Positions 6,468 to 13,898 of a stretch of DNA of 20,070 nucleotides are shown here, piece by piece. This stretch comes from Verrucomicrobiota bacterium. Lineage in GTDB: Bacteria; Verrucomicrobiota; Verrucomicrobiia; Methylacidiphilales; Verrucolacustridaceae. The stretch lies in the NCBI GenBank assembly GCA_010028775.1, contig RHAF01000015.1, forward strand, positions 1 to 20,070, written 5' to 3'. Both the position numbers and the translations under genes were made by a program. The notes beneath the pieces are model-generated. The model saw nothing but the letters and a program-made list of their open reading frames with translations, had not been told where the DNA came from and searched no databases. How positions within the stretch are numbered: position 1 is the first letter of the stretch; each line of letters starts with the position of its first letter.

Positions 6468-7908
6468 GTTCGGCGTAGGAAACCGAACGATATCCGCGGG
6501 CAGCCAACTCTTCGAGCAAAACCCCCACTTGGCGCCGAACCCATGGCACTTCCAAGTCGGCAGGGTGAAGACTCAACCGGACCAGATCCCTACCCGTCCA
6601 AACCGCTTTCCAAATTGGATGCCATGCGGAGGCAAGCAACCTCCTCCATCCCGACCGCAGACTATAGGCCCCGGCCCATGCCGGATCACGGGTCCCGTCG
6701 GCAAGGTGAACCAGTTCCCGTAGACGGCAGGTGTAGGCAAAACCCATCTCCTTGAAAACGGATTCCATCCGCTCCGGGTACAACCATCCCGGCGCGACAA
6801 AACCCACGGGGTTCCAGTGGTTCCGCTTCCAGATCGCCAAACCGGACTCCAGTCTCTGCCGGGCCTCCCCTTCTCTCAGGTCGAAAAACTCCGCTTCCTC
6901 GTTGCTGTAAACGCGGGTCCACCACCATGAGGAAGAGGGCAAACCGATCCGGTCATGGAAGTAACCGTGGACGGCCAAATCGTGCCCCTCCTTCTGCCAA
7001 CGGCTTAGAAGTCCCACACTCTCCCTGCAATGCTCCACGCTCGGTCCGTGGTGATACTCCGGGATGACCAGGATGGAGGCATGACCCGGACAGCGGGAAA
7101 GGCAAAATGCCAACTGCTCCTCAACTTGCCGGCGGCTACCGGGATGAAAATCATGAAGAGAGAGAAGGAGTTTTTTGCCCCCTTTTTGATGACGCCGACC
7201 CCCTTTCCTCTGGAGATCCTTGCCGTAAAGAAGGGGCGACTCCGCCAGGTCCTTCACCACGGTGCAAAGGAACACTTTCTCATGTGTCACCCCCCTGAAT
7301 TTTGTCACCTCCCGCTTGTCTGTGACGCGAAAACCGTATCGGGCGAACATCCTCTCTCCTCGGCGCTCCCCCCGGGTCACAATCTGCCCGTAGACACAGC
7401 GAACCCCGTGACGGGTCATACATTCCAAAAAGGAATCAATCAGGGTCCGCACCGCCTCCACACTCCTGACCTGGGGGAGAAGATTCACATGGAAATGAGC
7501 GGCTTCCCGCGGCTTTTTTGGGGTCTGCCTCCAACCCCGAAAGATCAACCAAAGCAGATATCGCCTCGAGGCCTGGTTGTACCGGAAGAGAAATCCTTGA
7601 AACGCCCGGACGAACCATTGGGGCAGATTGGAACGGATAAACTTGCCGTGCTTTTGGGCGTCTTTGGAGGCGGTCAGGTACCCCTCGATCTCGCCCTTTT
7701 CGTTTTCCAAGACAAAACAGCATTCCGGTTCGGCATCGGTGTAGGGCGAGGTCAGGAAATCATTGAAAAGTTCCCGATCCTGAAAAATGGGATCTATTGG
7801 ATGACCAAGGAAGCCCGTGTCCGCACAAATCCTGCGGACATCCCAGCGATCTCCGGATCGGTAAGATCGGACACAAAAGCCCCCTCCTCCGCTATCTCCC
7901 ACTTTCAT
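6454..7908 (-). CDS. GNAT acetyltransferase / polysaccharide deacetylase fusion protein
   Basis: The protein (484 residues from the chosen start) joins two opposing chemistries. Residues about 11-215 resemble a GNAT N-acetyltransferase, with VRSYRSGDRWDVRRICADTGF at the front, EIEGYL at mid-domain and MFARYGFRV at its end. The acetyl-CoA loop, usually R-G-x-G, reads QVRSVEAV here (146-153), so activity is uncertain. Residues about 245-484 form a NodB-like/DUF2334-type deacetylase, with LSLHDFHPGS (Asp253), VHGYFH (His314, His318), FVAPGW and LSLHP near the end. It has no signal peptide. I chose the ATG at 7908, with GGGAG just before it; a TTG at 7962 would add 18 unconvincing residues and a long overlap. 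It overlaps the end of the GT4 gene upstream and the start of the PHP-GT4 gene downstream, so the three are surely co-expressed. Confidence 0.82.
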   Translation of the reverse strand: MKVGDSGGGGFCVRSYRSGDRWDVRRICADTGFLGHPIDPIFQDRELFNDFLTSPYTDAEPECCFVLENEKGEIEGYLTASKDAQKHGKFIRSNLPQWFVRAFQGFLFRYNQASRRYLLWLIFRGWRQTPKKPREAAHFHVNLLPQVRSVEAVRTLIDSFLECMTRHGVRCVYGQIVTRGERRGERMFARYGFRVTDKREVTKFRGVTHEKVFLCTVVKDLAESPLLYGKDLQRKGGRRHQKGGKKLLLSLHDFHPGSRRQVEEQLAFCLSRCPGHASILVIPEYHHGPSVEHCRESVGLLSRWQKEGHDLAVHGYFHDRIGLPSSSWWWTRVYSNEEAEFFDLREGEARQRLESGLAIWKRNHWNPVGFVAPGWLYPERMESVFKEMGFAYTCRLRELVHLADGTRDPAWAGAYSLRSGWRRLLASAWHPIWKAVWTGRDLVRLSLHPADLEVPWVRRQVGVLLEELAARGYRSVSYAEHVQV

Positions 7909-9046
7909 ACACTCCCATTTGCCGTGCAAAGGTTCGATGCCAACTAAAGTTCTCCCTGACAAAATGAGCCGCTCGTACCCGGTCAGCGGGCTCCATGTGC
8001 CTCAATTTTCGCACCACCGCCATGGCCAATCCTTGGCTGGTTTTTTCTTCAGCCCAGCTGGCAAGGTCGGCCGCCTGCTCGTCCATGGCACCACCTCGAA
8101 AGGCCACCACCGGGAGACCGCAACCTTGGGCCTCCAGCAGGACAAGACCGAAGGTTTCCCAGCGTCCCGGATGGACCAGCAGATCCGCCGCCTGGTACCA
8201 CTCCGCCAGTTCCCCGGGGCAGTGTAAAAAAGGAATGCGCCGCATCTGGGGGAGATGACGGGTGAACTTCATCACCTCTTCAGTCATTTGGCCATCTCCG
8301 ATCATCACTCCCTGCCACGGTTCCGGATGGAGTTGGGAGATTTTCATCCAGCTCCGCAATAAGAGGGCCGTGTCTTTGTCTGGGGAAAACCGGCCGACAT
8401 AAAGGAGAATCGGTTGATCGGTGGGTAGACCAAGTTTCCTGCGTATCTCCATGCGGTCATGGGTGGATTTGGATTGGAAGACTCCGCTGTCCACGCCCAG
8501 CGGAAGATGAACCAAACGACGAACGCCCCACCCGTCCAGCACCCTCATAAGGTGATGGCTTCCAACAAACACACCCTTGCCCCTGTCGGCGAGATTCCGC
8601 AGGTAATCCCCTGCCACCCTTTCCACCCATTTTCTGGCCCAGGTACCTGCAAATTTCAGCACGGTTCTCAGCATCGCATCAGGAAAATGGGAGTGATAGA
8701 ACATGTAGAAGTCCGCTCCACGCCGGTTGGCCCAGTTGCGGGACAACATGGCCGCATGGTAGGGATCCCCTGCTTCGACGATGTCCGGTTTTTCCCGATA
8801 GAGGATCTGCAGCAAGGTGGGCAGATCGAGCATCCATCGGTAGCGGGACGTCCGGTTCACCAGCGGGCCCCGCACTTTCCAAACCTGGCCCCTTCCTGAT
8901 TCCTCCTGCACCGTTCGGGCACCCGGAACGATCATTAAGTGCTCGTGCGGGGTTTGTTCAAGGATGTAGCGGCGCTTGGCCTGTAGGTAGGATTTCACCC
9001 CGCCTCCCAGGGGTGAATAAATTTGCGTCAGATCACAGATCTTCAT
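7892..9046 (-). CDS. GT4-family glycosyltransferase
   Basis: A retaining GT-B glycosyltransferase of 384 residues that transfers a sugar from a nucleotide donor to an unknown acceptor at the cytoplasmic face. The N-terminal half starts with a Gly-rich loop (PLGGGVKSYL, 12-21) and has HSHFPD near 118-123. The C-terminal donor half has VGRFSPDK (217-224), IGDGQM (249-254) and the complete EX7E motif ETFGLVLLE (Glu297, Glu305), followed by AQGCGLPVVAFRGGAMDE. No membrane segment is seen. AAGGA lies 8 nt before the ATG, so this is the first gene of the three-gene minus-strand set and is divergent from the NodB gene 47 bases away. The substrate cannot be read from the sequence. Confidence 0.9.
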   Translation of the reverse strand: MKICDLTQIYSPLGGGVKSYLQAKRRYILEQTPHEHLMIVPGARTVQEESGRGQVWKVRGPLVNRTSRYRWMLDLPTLLQILYREKPDIVEAGDPYHAAMLSRNWANRRGADFYMFYHSHFPDAMLRTVLKFAGTWARKWVERVAGDYLRNLADRGKGVFVGSHHLMRVLDGWGVRRLVHLPLGVDSGVFQSKSTHDRMEIRRKLGLPTDQPILLYVGRFSPDKDTALLLRSWMKISQLHPEPWQGVMIGDGQMTEEVMKFTRHLPQMRRIPFLHCPGELAEWYQAADLLVHPGRWETFGLVLLEAQGCGLPVVAFRGGAMDEQAADLASWAEEKTSQGLAMAVVRKLRHMEPADRVRAAHFVRENFSWHRTFARQMGVYESGR

Positions 9047-9054
9047 CCAGAGGT

Positions 9055-9059
9055 TCCTT
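9055..9059 (-). promoter_or_regulatory. Shine-Dalgarno of the GT4 gene
   Basis: AAGGA on the minus strand lies 8 nt before the ATG at 9046 and supports that start. It falls in the 47-base divergent gap, where no strong promoter could be picked out on either strand. Confidence 0.6.
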
Positions 9060-9093
9060 GATCATGCCCGTAACCCTGCTAAATAGGAAGTCT

Positions 9094-9807
9094 ATGAGGC
9101 GGAACGATTTTCTACGCCTTTTGGCCCTGGCCGGTGCCGGTTGCGTGTCCCGCGGACGTGCCCAACCCAACACTGCCGCCATCGAGGGCGAGTTTGAGGT
9201 CAACCCCCACTTCATCAACAGCGGGCCGGGTTTTGGCAACCGTCTGGCCCTGACATTTGATGATGGCCCCACCCCCGGGGTAACCGAGCGGGTCCTGGCC
9301 GAGCTCTCGAAACGCAACCTGCATGCCACTTTCTTCCTCATCGGCTCCAAAGTGGACGCCGCACCGGATCTCGCCCGTCGACTCGTCGATGAGGGTCACG
9401 ACGTGGCCAACCATTCCTACACGCACCCCCGGTTGGCCGGTATGCCGGATGCCGCAGTGGAGCAGCAGATCGCCCGCACGCAGGAATCTATCATCCGCGC
9501 GACCGGCGTGACCCCGGTCTGGTTTCGTCCTCCCTATGGTGCCTTCCGCCGTGAACAGGGACCGATCGCCTCGAAAATGGGACTGGGAGTGGCCTACTGG
9601 TCGGTCGACCCCAAGGATTGGTCACAACCGGGAAGCGCAGCCATTACCCAAAGGGTGCTGGCCGGAAGCCAGCCTGGTTCGATCATCCTTCTTCACGATC
9701 TGCACGCCCAGACGGCCGATGCCGTGCCCGCCATTTTTGACGGGCTGATCGAAAGGGCCTTTTTGCCGACCACTTTCCACAATTTTGTGGGAATGCCCTA
9801 CGCCTGA
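9094..9807 (+). CDS. exported NodB-family polysaccharide deacetylase (CE4)
   Basis: A carbohydrate esterase family 4 enzyme that removes N- or O-acetyl groups from a polysaccharide or peptidoglycan outside the cytoplasm. From the ATG at 9094 it has 237 residues. The start has AGGAAG 3 nt before it and places a twin-arginine-like signal at the exact N-terminus (MRRNDFLRLLALAGAG, cleavage likely after GRA23). Earlier ATGs (9064) only add uncharacteristic residues. All five NodB motifs are intact: TFDDGP (54-59), HSYTH (107-111), RPPYG (145-149), DPKDW (172-176) and LLHD (199-202), so it should be active and metal-dependent. Cys17 is not in a good lipobox. It faces the glycosyltransferase cluster divergently and may act on the same or a related polymer; that link is inference. 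Confidence 0.9.
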   Translation: MRRNDFLRLLALAGAGCVSRGRAQPNTAAIEGEFEVNPHFINSGPGFGNRLALTFDDGPTPGVTERVLAELSKRNLHATFFLIGSKVDAAPDLARRLVDEGHDVANHSYTHPRLAGMPDAAVEQQIARTQESIIRATGVTPVWFRPPYGAFRREQGPIASKMGLGVAYWSVDPKDWSQPGSAAITQRVLAGSQPGSIILLHDLHAQTADAVPAIFDGLIERAFLPTTFHNFVGMPYA

Positions 9808-9816
9808 TCTTCGTTG

Positions 9817-9826
9817 CCTTTTAAGG
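9817..9826. repeat. 10-bp palindrome between convergent genes
   Basis: CCTTTTAAGG fills half of the 20-base gap between the stop of the NodB gene and the stop of the beta-helix gene. It is too short and AT-rich to be a convincing terminator, but its position between two convergent stop codons is the only reason to note it. Confidence 0.2.
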
Positions 9827-9827
9827 T

Positions 9828-10454
9828 CTACTTCTGGCTTCCGCGCCAGATCGTGCCGGGAAGAATCTTGGCTTCCTTGCCCACCAGGCTTCCCGGATTA
9901 AGCACCGCATTGCATCCGATGGAGGCGCGGTCCCCCACCATTGCCCCGAACTTTCTCAAACCAGTCTCTACCACCTGCCCCCCAACGCGCACGCGGATGG
10001 ACTGTCCATCCAGCCGGTAATTCGAGAGGATCACTCCCGCCCCTAGGTTGACCTCCCGGCCGACCACCGAATCCCCGACATAACTGAAATGCGAAACATG
10101 GGCTCCGGAAAGGAGAACGCAGTTTTTGAACTCACAACTGTTGCCCAGCACGCATCCGTCCCCGGCGATGACATTTTCCCGAATATACGCGCCATGGCGG
10201 ATTTCACAGTTTTTTCCGATCCAGGCGGGGCCGCGGATGTACACACCGGGCTCAACAATCGTCCCTTCTCCGAGAAAAACATCATCACCGATGACCGGGT
10301 GACCGATCAGTTTGGCCTGCGACCCCTTCTTTAGGTTTTTTTGGAGATAGGAACCGATTCTGGGCAGGACTTCCCACGCTTGCTTTACCCCGGAAAAGAG
10401 AGCTTCATGATTCTGCCCCTTGAGGTCAAAAAAATCACCCAATGCGGTTCCCAT
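9828..10454 (-). CDS. left-handed beta-helix acyltransferase, GlmU C-domain-like
   Basis: A 208-residue cytoplasmic protein. After a short helical start (AWEVLPRIGSYL), residues about 48-200 are hexapeptide repeats of a left-handed beta-helix (IGDDVFLGEGTIVEPGVYIRG, then WIGKNCEIRHGAYIR, and so on). The core closely resembles the acetyltransferase half of GlmU: HFSYVGDSVVG (His122) sits where GlmU has the catalytic HLTYLGD, and LGAGVILSNYRLDG carries the Asn-Tyr pair of GlmU's CNYDG. The nucleotidyltransferase half is absent. It may acetylate glucosamine-1-phosphate or a related amino sugar, or be a UDP-sugar acyltransferase. The gene follows hemL by 31 nt and ends 20 nt from the convergent NodB gene. 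Fold confident, substrate not. Confidence 0.8.
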   Translation of the reverse strand: MGTALGDFFDLKGQNHEALFSGVKQAWEVLPRIGSYLQKNLKKGSQAKLIGHPVIGDDVFLGEGTIVEPGVYIRGPAWIGKNCEIRHGAYIRENVIAGDGCVLGNSCEFKNCVLLSGAHVSHFSYVGDSVVGREVNLGAGVILSNYRLDGQSIRVRVGGQVVETGLRKFGAMVGDRASIGCNAVLNPGSLVGKEAKILPGTIWRGSQK

Positions 10455-10485
10455 CCAACCACCCTGCCCTCAGAAACGGAGTTAC

Positions 10486-11787
10486 TCAAGCCTTGGGGCG
10501 TAGAGCCTCCCGGATGGCCTTCTGGGTGATCTCAAACTCCTGTGGACCGTGTGCCGCCGATAGAAAACATGTTTCAAACTGGGAGGGTGGAAAATAGACG
10601 CCGCCTTCCAACATCCGGTGGAAGAAAGTGCCGTACGCCCGGGTGTTGCATCGTTGGGCGTCTTGTAGATTCCTCACCGCAGATTCCGGCCCCTGAAAAA
10701 ACAGGCAGAACATCGAGTCCAACCGCACCAGGGTGACCGGCGCACCCGCGGAGCGAATCTCATCACACACCATGTTCTCCAGGGTCCGACCAAGTTCCTC
10801 CAATCTCTCATAAACTCCGCCTTGGGCCAAAACCCTCATCTGGGCCAGACCGGCAGCCATCGCCACGGGATTTCCCGAAAGTGTTCCCGCCTGATAAACC
10901 GGTCCATCTGGAGCCAGATAATCCATCACCTCTCCCCTGCCCGCAAACGCGCCGACCGGCATGCCGCCTCCGATCACTTTGCCAAAGGCGCTGAGATCGG
11001 GACGGATTCCATACTTTCCCTGGGCTCCTCCGGGCCCGAGACGAAACCCGGTCATCACCTCGTCAAAGATCAACAGCACATGGTGCTTTTGCGTTAGCTC
11101 CCTCAAGGCCTGCAGATAACCCGGTTCAGGGAGGATCAGCCCAGCGTTGGCCGGCACCGGCTCCAGGAGTACAGCGGCAATCTCCTTAGCGTACATCTCA
11201 AACGCCGCCCGAACTGCCGGGAGGTCGTTAAAAGGCAAAACCAACGTGTCGAAAATCGCCCCCTCGGTTACGCCCGCACTATCCGGTCTACCGAGAGTCA
11301 GGGCGCCCGATCCCGCGGCAACCAGGAGGGCGTCGCTGTGGCCGTGATAACATCCCGAAAACTTGATGATTTTCTTTCGTCCGGTGTATCCCCTTGCCAG
11401 ACGGATGCAGGACATGGTCGCCTCGGTCCCACTGTTGCAAAAGCGTACTTTCTCCAACGCGGGAACCATCCGGCGGATCATTTCCGCCAATTCCACTTCG
11501 CCTGCGTGGGGAGTGCCGAAACTTAGGCCCCGACCCACGGCCTCCCGAACCGCCTCCACCACCTCGGGATACGCATGCCCCAGGATCGCCGGTCCCCAAC
11601 TGCCCACATAATCCACATAATCTCGTCCATCCACGTCATGGATCCTCGGACCCGATGCCGAGGCCATAAAAATAGGGGTTCCACCCACCGCCCGGAAAGC
11701 CCGCACCGGCGAATGAACTCCGCCCGGCGTGACTTTTTTTGCCAGCTCAAACAACTCTCTGGATTTTTTTCCGCCCCCTGATGACAT
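10486..11787 (-). CDS. hemL: glutamate-1-semialdehyde 2,1-aminomutase
   Basis: This PLP enzyme converts glutamate-1-semialdehyde to 5-aminolevulinate, the second step of the C5 tetrapyrrole pathway that starts from glutamyl-tRNA(Glu). At 433 residues it has the usual length. It opens with the family signature SRELFELAKKVTPGGVHSPVRAF and has the phosphate-binding NSGTEATM (118-125), CYHGHSDALL (146-155), FDEVMTGFR (241-249) and the PLP lysine in LSAFGKVIGGGMPVGAF (Lys270). These distinguish it from ordinary omega-aminotransferases. The ATG has AGAGAGGA directly before it, an unusually close Shine-Dalgarno. It lies 50 nt after recG and 31 nt before the beta-helix gene, on the same strand. hemA (glutamyl-tRNA reductase) is not in the window. 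Confidence 0.96.
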   Translation of the reverse strand: MSSGGGKKSRELFELAKKVTPGGVHSPVRAFRAVGGTPIFMASASGPRIHDVDGRDYVDYVGSWGPAILGHAYPEVVEAVREAVGRGLSFGTPHAGEVELAEMIRRMVPALEKVRFCNSGTEATMSCIRLARGYTGRKKIIKFSGCYHGHSDALLVAAGSGALTLGRPDSAGVTEGAIFDTLVLPFNDLPAVRAAFEMYAKEIAAVLLEPVPANAGLILPEPGYLQALRELTQKHHVLLIFDEVMTGFRLGPGGAQGKYGIRPDLSAFGKVIGGGMPVGAFAGRGEVMDYLAPDGPVYQAGTLSGNPVAMAAGLAQMRVLAQGGVYERLEELGRTLENMVCDEIRSAGAPVTLVRLDSMFCLFFQGPESAVRNLQDAQRCNTRAYGTFFHRMLEGGVYFPPSQFETCFLSAAHGPQEFEITQKAIREALRPKA

Positions 11788-11837
11788 TCCTCTCTTCTAG
11801 CTTCTACTATCCGCTTCTTCCATCCCCCATCTCAAGC

Positions 11838-13898
11838 TCAATTGGTCGCCACATCCTCTCTCGCGCGCCTCTCAGCTTCGACCAGACCCGTCCATGCTTT
11901 CCAATCTCCCCCCATCCATGCCAGGGCGTCGGCCTGGGCTTTTTGCAATAGCGGCAAATCGGATGGCAAGCGTGCGTGGCGGAATCTGGGCAACCCGCTT
12001 TGGTCGTCGCCCAGGATATCCCCGGGGCCCCTGATCCGGAAATCCTCCTCTGCAATTTTGAATCCATCCCGATTCTTGGCGAGGAATTCAAGTCGTTCAC
12101 GGGCCAACGGCCCCCCGGATCTCTGGATCAGGACGCAGTTTCCATTCTTCCCCCCGCGACCGATCCGGCCGCGAAGTTGGTGCAGCTGGGACAAGCCCAG
12201 CCGGTCGGCATGGTCGATGATCATCCAATTAGCCTCCGGCACATCCACCCCGACCTCCACCACCGTGGTCGAGACCAGAACGGACACCGCCCCGGTCCGA
12301 AATCTTTCCAGCACCTCCAGCTTTTCCTCCTCTTTCATCCGGCCATGAAGAAGAGCAACCTTGGTTTTGCCCATCACCCCACACAACTGCTCGTAGGTTC
12401 TCTTGACCGAGGCCTCGTCAGACGGATCCCGGACCTCCTCCCCCAACCTCGGCACCACAACATAGATTCGGTCCCCCGCGACCACGCGTTCACGCAGGTG
12501 AGTCCATATTTTTTCCACCACCGTCCCGTCCCGCACATGGGTCTTTACCTCCCCTCTGCCCGGGGGCATTTCCTGGAGGACCGAGACATCGAGATCGCCA
12601 TGTAGCAGCAGGTTGTAGGTCCTGGGAATGGGGGTCGCGGTCAGCACCAGCAAATCAGGCCGCTCACCCTTCGCCAAAAAGGCGGCCCTCTGTTTCACCC
12701 CGAACCTCTGTTGCTCGTCAATCACGCAGAGGGAGAGCCGGGCGAGACGGGCCTTCTCGGCAAAAAGGGCGTGGGTTCCCACCGTGATCCTTGGAAAAAG
12801 ACCCGCCGGGCCCGGCTTGGAGTCCGACGTCCAGGTCACGATTTCCAACACCCCTTTGGGCAGGATTTTTCGTAAGGACTGGGCATGCTGTTCGACCAGG
12901 AGGGTGGTCGGCGCCATCAGGGCCACGTGGGATCCCCTTTCCAGTCCGCGCATCAGGGCATGCGCGGCAACCAGGGTCTTTCCCGATCCGACATCCCCCT
13001 GCAAAAGGCGGTGCATCGGCCGCGGGAGAGCCAAATCCCCGTCGATCTCTTCACAAACCTTGATCTGGTCAGAGGTCATTTTCCAGGGAAGCGAATCCCT
13101 CCACGAAGGCACCCAATCGCGTATTTTTTCCGGGCGCTCCAGATGGATCGCTTCCCGCGCCGCCCTCCTGACCTTCAGGGAAAACTGGATCCCTAAAAAC
13201 TCCTCATAGGCCAACCGACGGCGAGCGATTTCTACCACCCTCAAACTTTCCGGAAAATGAAAGGTCTGCCAGGCCTGTTTCCGGCTCGGCATGTCCGGAA
13301 CCGCCGGAAAAGCCTCCTTCACCGATAAGGGAAAGTTTTTGAAATAGTGATACAGGATCGAGCGGACCCGTCGTTGGTTGAGTCCCTCCGTCAGCGGATA
13401 GATTGGAACCACCCGATCGAGATGGATGCCCTCCTCCCGACCGGGTTCCAAAGTCTCGGTTTCGGGATGGGGCAGAACAAAGATCCCCTTTTTCTCCTCC
13501 ATCCGGCCGTAGACTGCCACCCGCTTTCCCTCCGGAAATGCCCGGGCCATAAAGGGCAGATTGTAATAAACCAACCGCACGGGATCCCCTAAGACTTCAT
13601 CCTTTTCCCCCACCGCCAAGTCCACCTCCACCATACAACGGCGCCCCCTCCACCGGTTGAGTTTGGAACGGGTCACCACCCCTTGAAAATGGACCGGGCC
13701 CTCAGGCAATCCCTCGCTTGGATGCCATCCTTTCCTGCGATCCTCATGCCGTCGCGGAAGATAGGAGGCCAACTCCTCCGGTCCGTTGAACCCCAGCTTC
13801 TCCGCCAATCCCTCTGCGGCCCTTAGGGCCCGGGCCTTTTCAGGGCTTAACGCCAGTCGGCCATCCGCCACCGGGGTCCATCCGTGTATTCGTCCCAC
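11838..13898 (-). CDS. recG: ATP-dependent DNA helicase RecG
   Basis: RecG is a superfamily 2 branched-DNA translocase that regresses stalled forks and processes recombination intermediates. The 686 residues are close to the E. coli length (693). The order is an N-terminal wedge/OB domain (about 60-150), Walker A GDVGSGKT (301-308), MAPTTLLVEQH, the DEQQRFGV form of motif II (394-401; DEQHR in most relatives), TATPIPRT and the C-terminal helicase half with LRGRIGRGGKNGNCVLI. The start is a GTG at 13898 with GGAG 7 nt upstream, lying 52 nt inside the end of recJ; a second GTG at 13871 is possible. The overlap suggests coupled translation of the two recombination genes. Confidence 0.96.
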   Translation of the reverse strand: MGRIHGWTPVADGRLALSPEKARALRAAEGLAEKLGFNGPEELASYLPRRHEDRRKGWHPSEGLPEGPVHFQGVVTRSKLNRWRGRRCMVEVDLAVGEKDEVLGDPVRLVYYNLPFMARAFPEGKRVAVYGRMEEKKGIFVLPHPETETLEPGREEGIHLDRVVPIYPLTEGLNQRRVRSILYHYFKNFPLSVKEAFPAVPDMPSRKQAWQTFHFPESLRVVEIARRRLAYEEFLGIQFSLKVRRAAREAIHLERPEKIRDWVPSWRDSLPWKMTSDQIKVCEEIDGDLALPRPMHRLLQGDVGSGKTLVAAHALMRGLERGSHVALMAPTTLLVEQHAQSLRKILPKGVLEIVTWTSDSKPGPAGLFPRITVGTHALFAEKARLARLSLCVIDEQQRFGVKQRAAFLAKGERPDLLVLTATPIPRTYNLLLHGDLDVSVLQEMPPGRGEVKTHVRDGTVVEKIWTHLRERVVAGDRIYVVVPRLGEEVRDPSDEASVKRTYEQLCGVMGKTKVALLHGRMKEEEKLEVLERFRTGAVSVLVSTTVVEVGVDVPEANWMIIDHADRLGLSQLHQLRGRIGRGGKNGNCVLIQRSGGPLARERLEFLAKNRDGFKIAEEDFRIRGPGDILGDDQSGLPRFRHARLPSDLPLLQKAQADALAWMGGDWKAWTGLVEAERRAREDVATN

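Noticed and set aside
7030..7947. 305-codon plus-strand open frame opposite the GNAT-deacetylase gene
   Set aside because: The minus strand here encodes clear GNAT and deacetylase motifs; the plus frame shows no domain and is a shadow.
9013..9093. Longer N-terminal start for the NodB-family deacetylase
   Set aside because: The extension would overlap the divergent GT4 start and push the twin-arginine signal into the interior; the ATG at 9094 has a Shine-Dalgarno-like AGGAAG.
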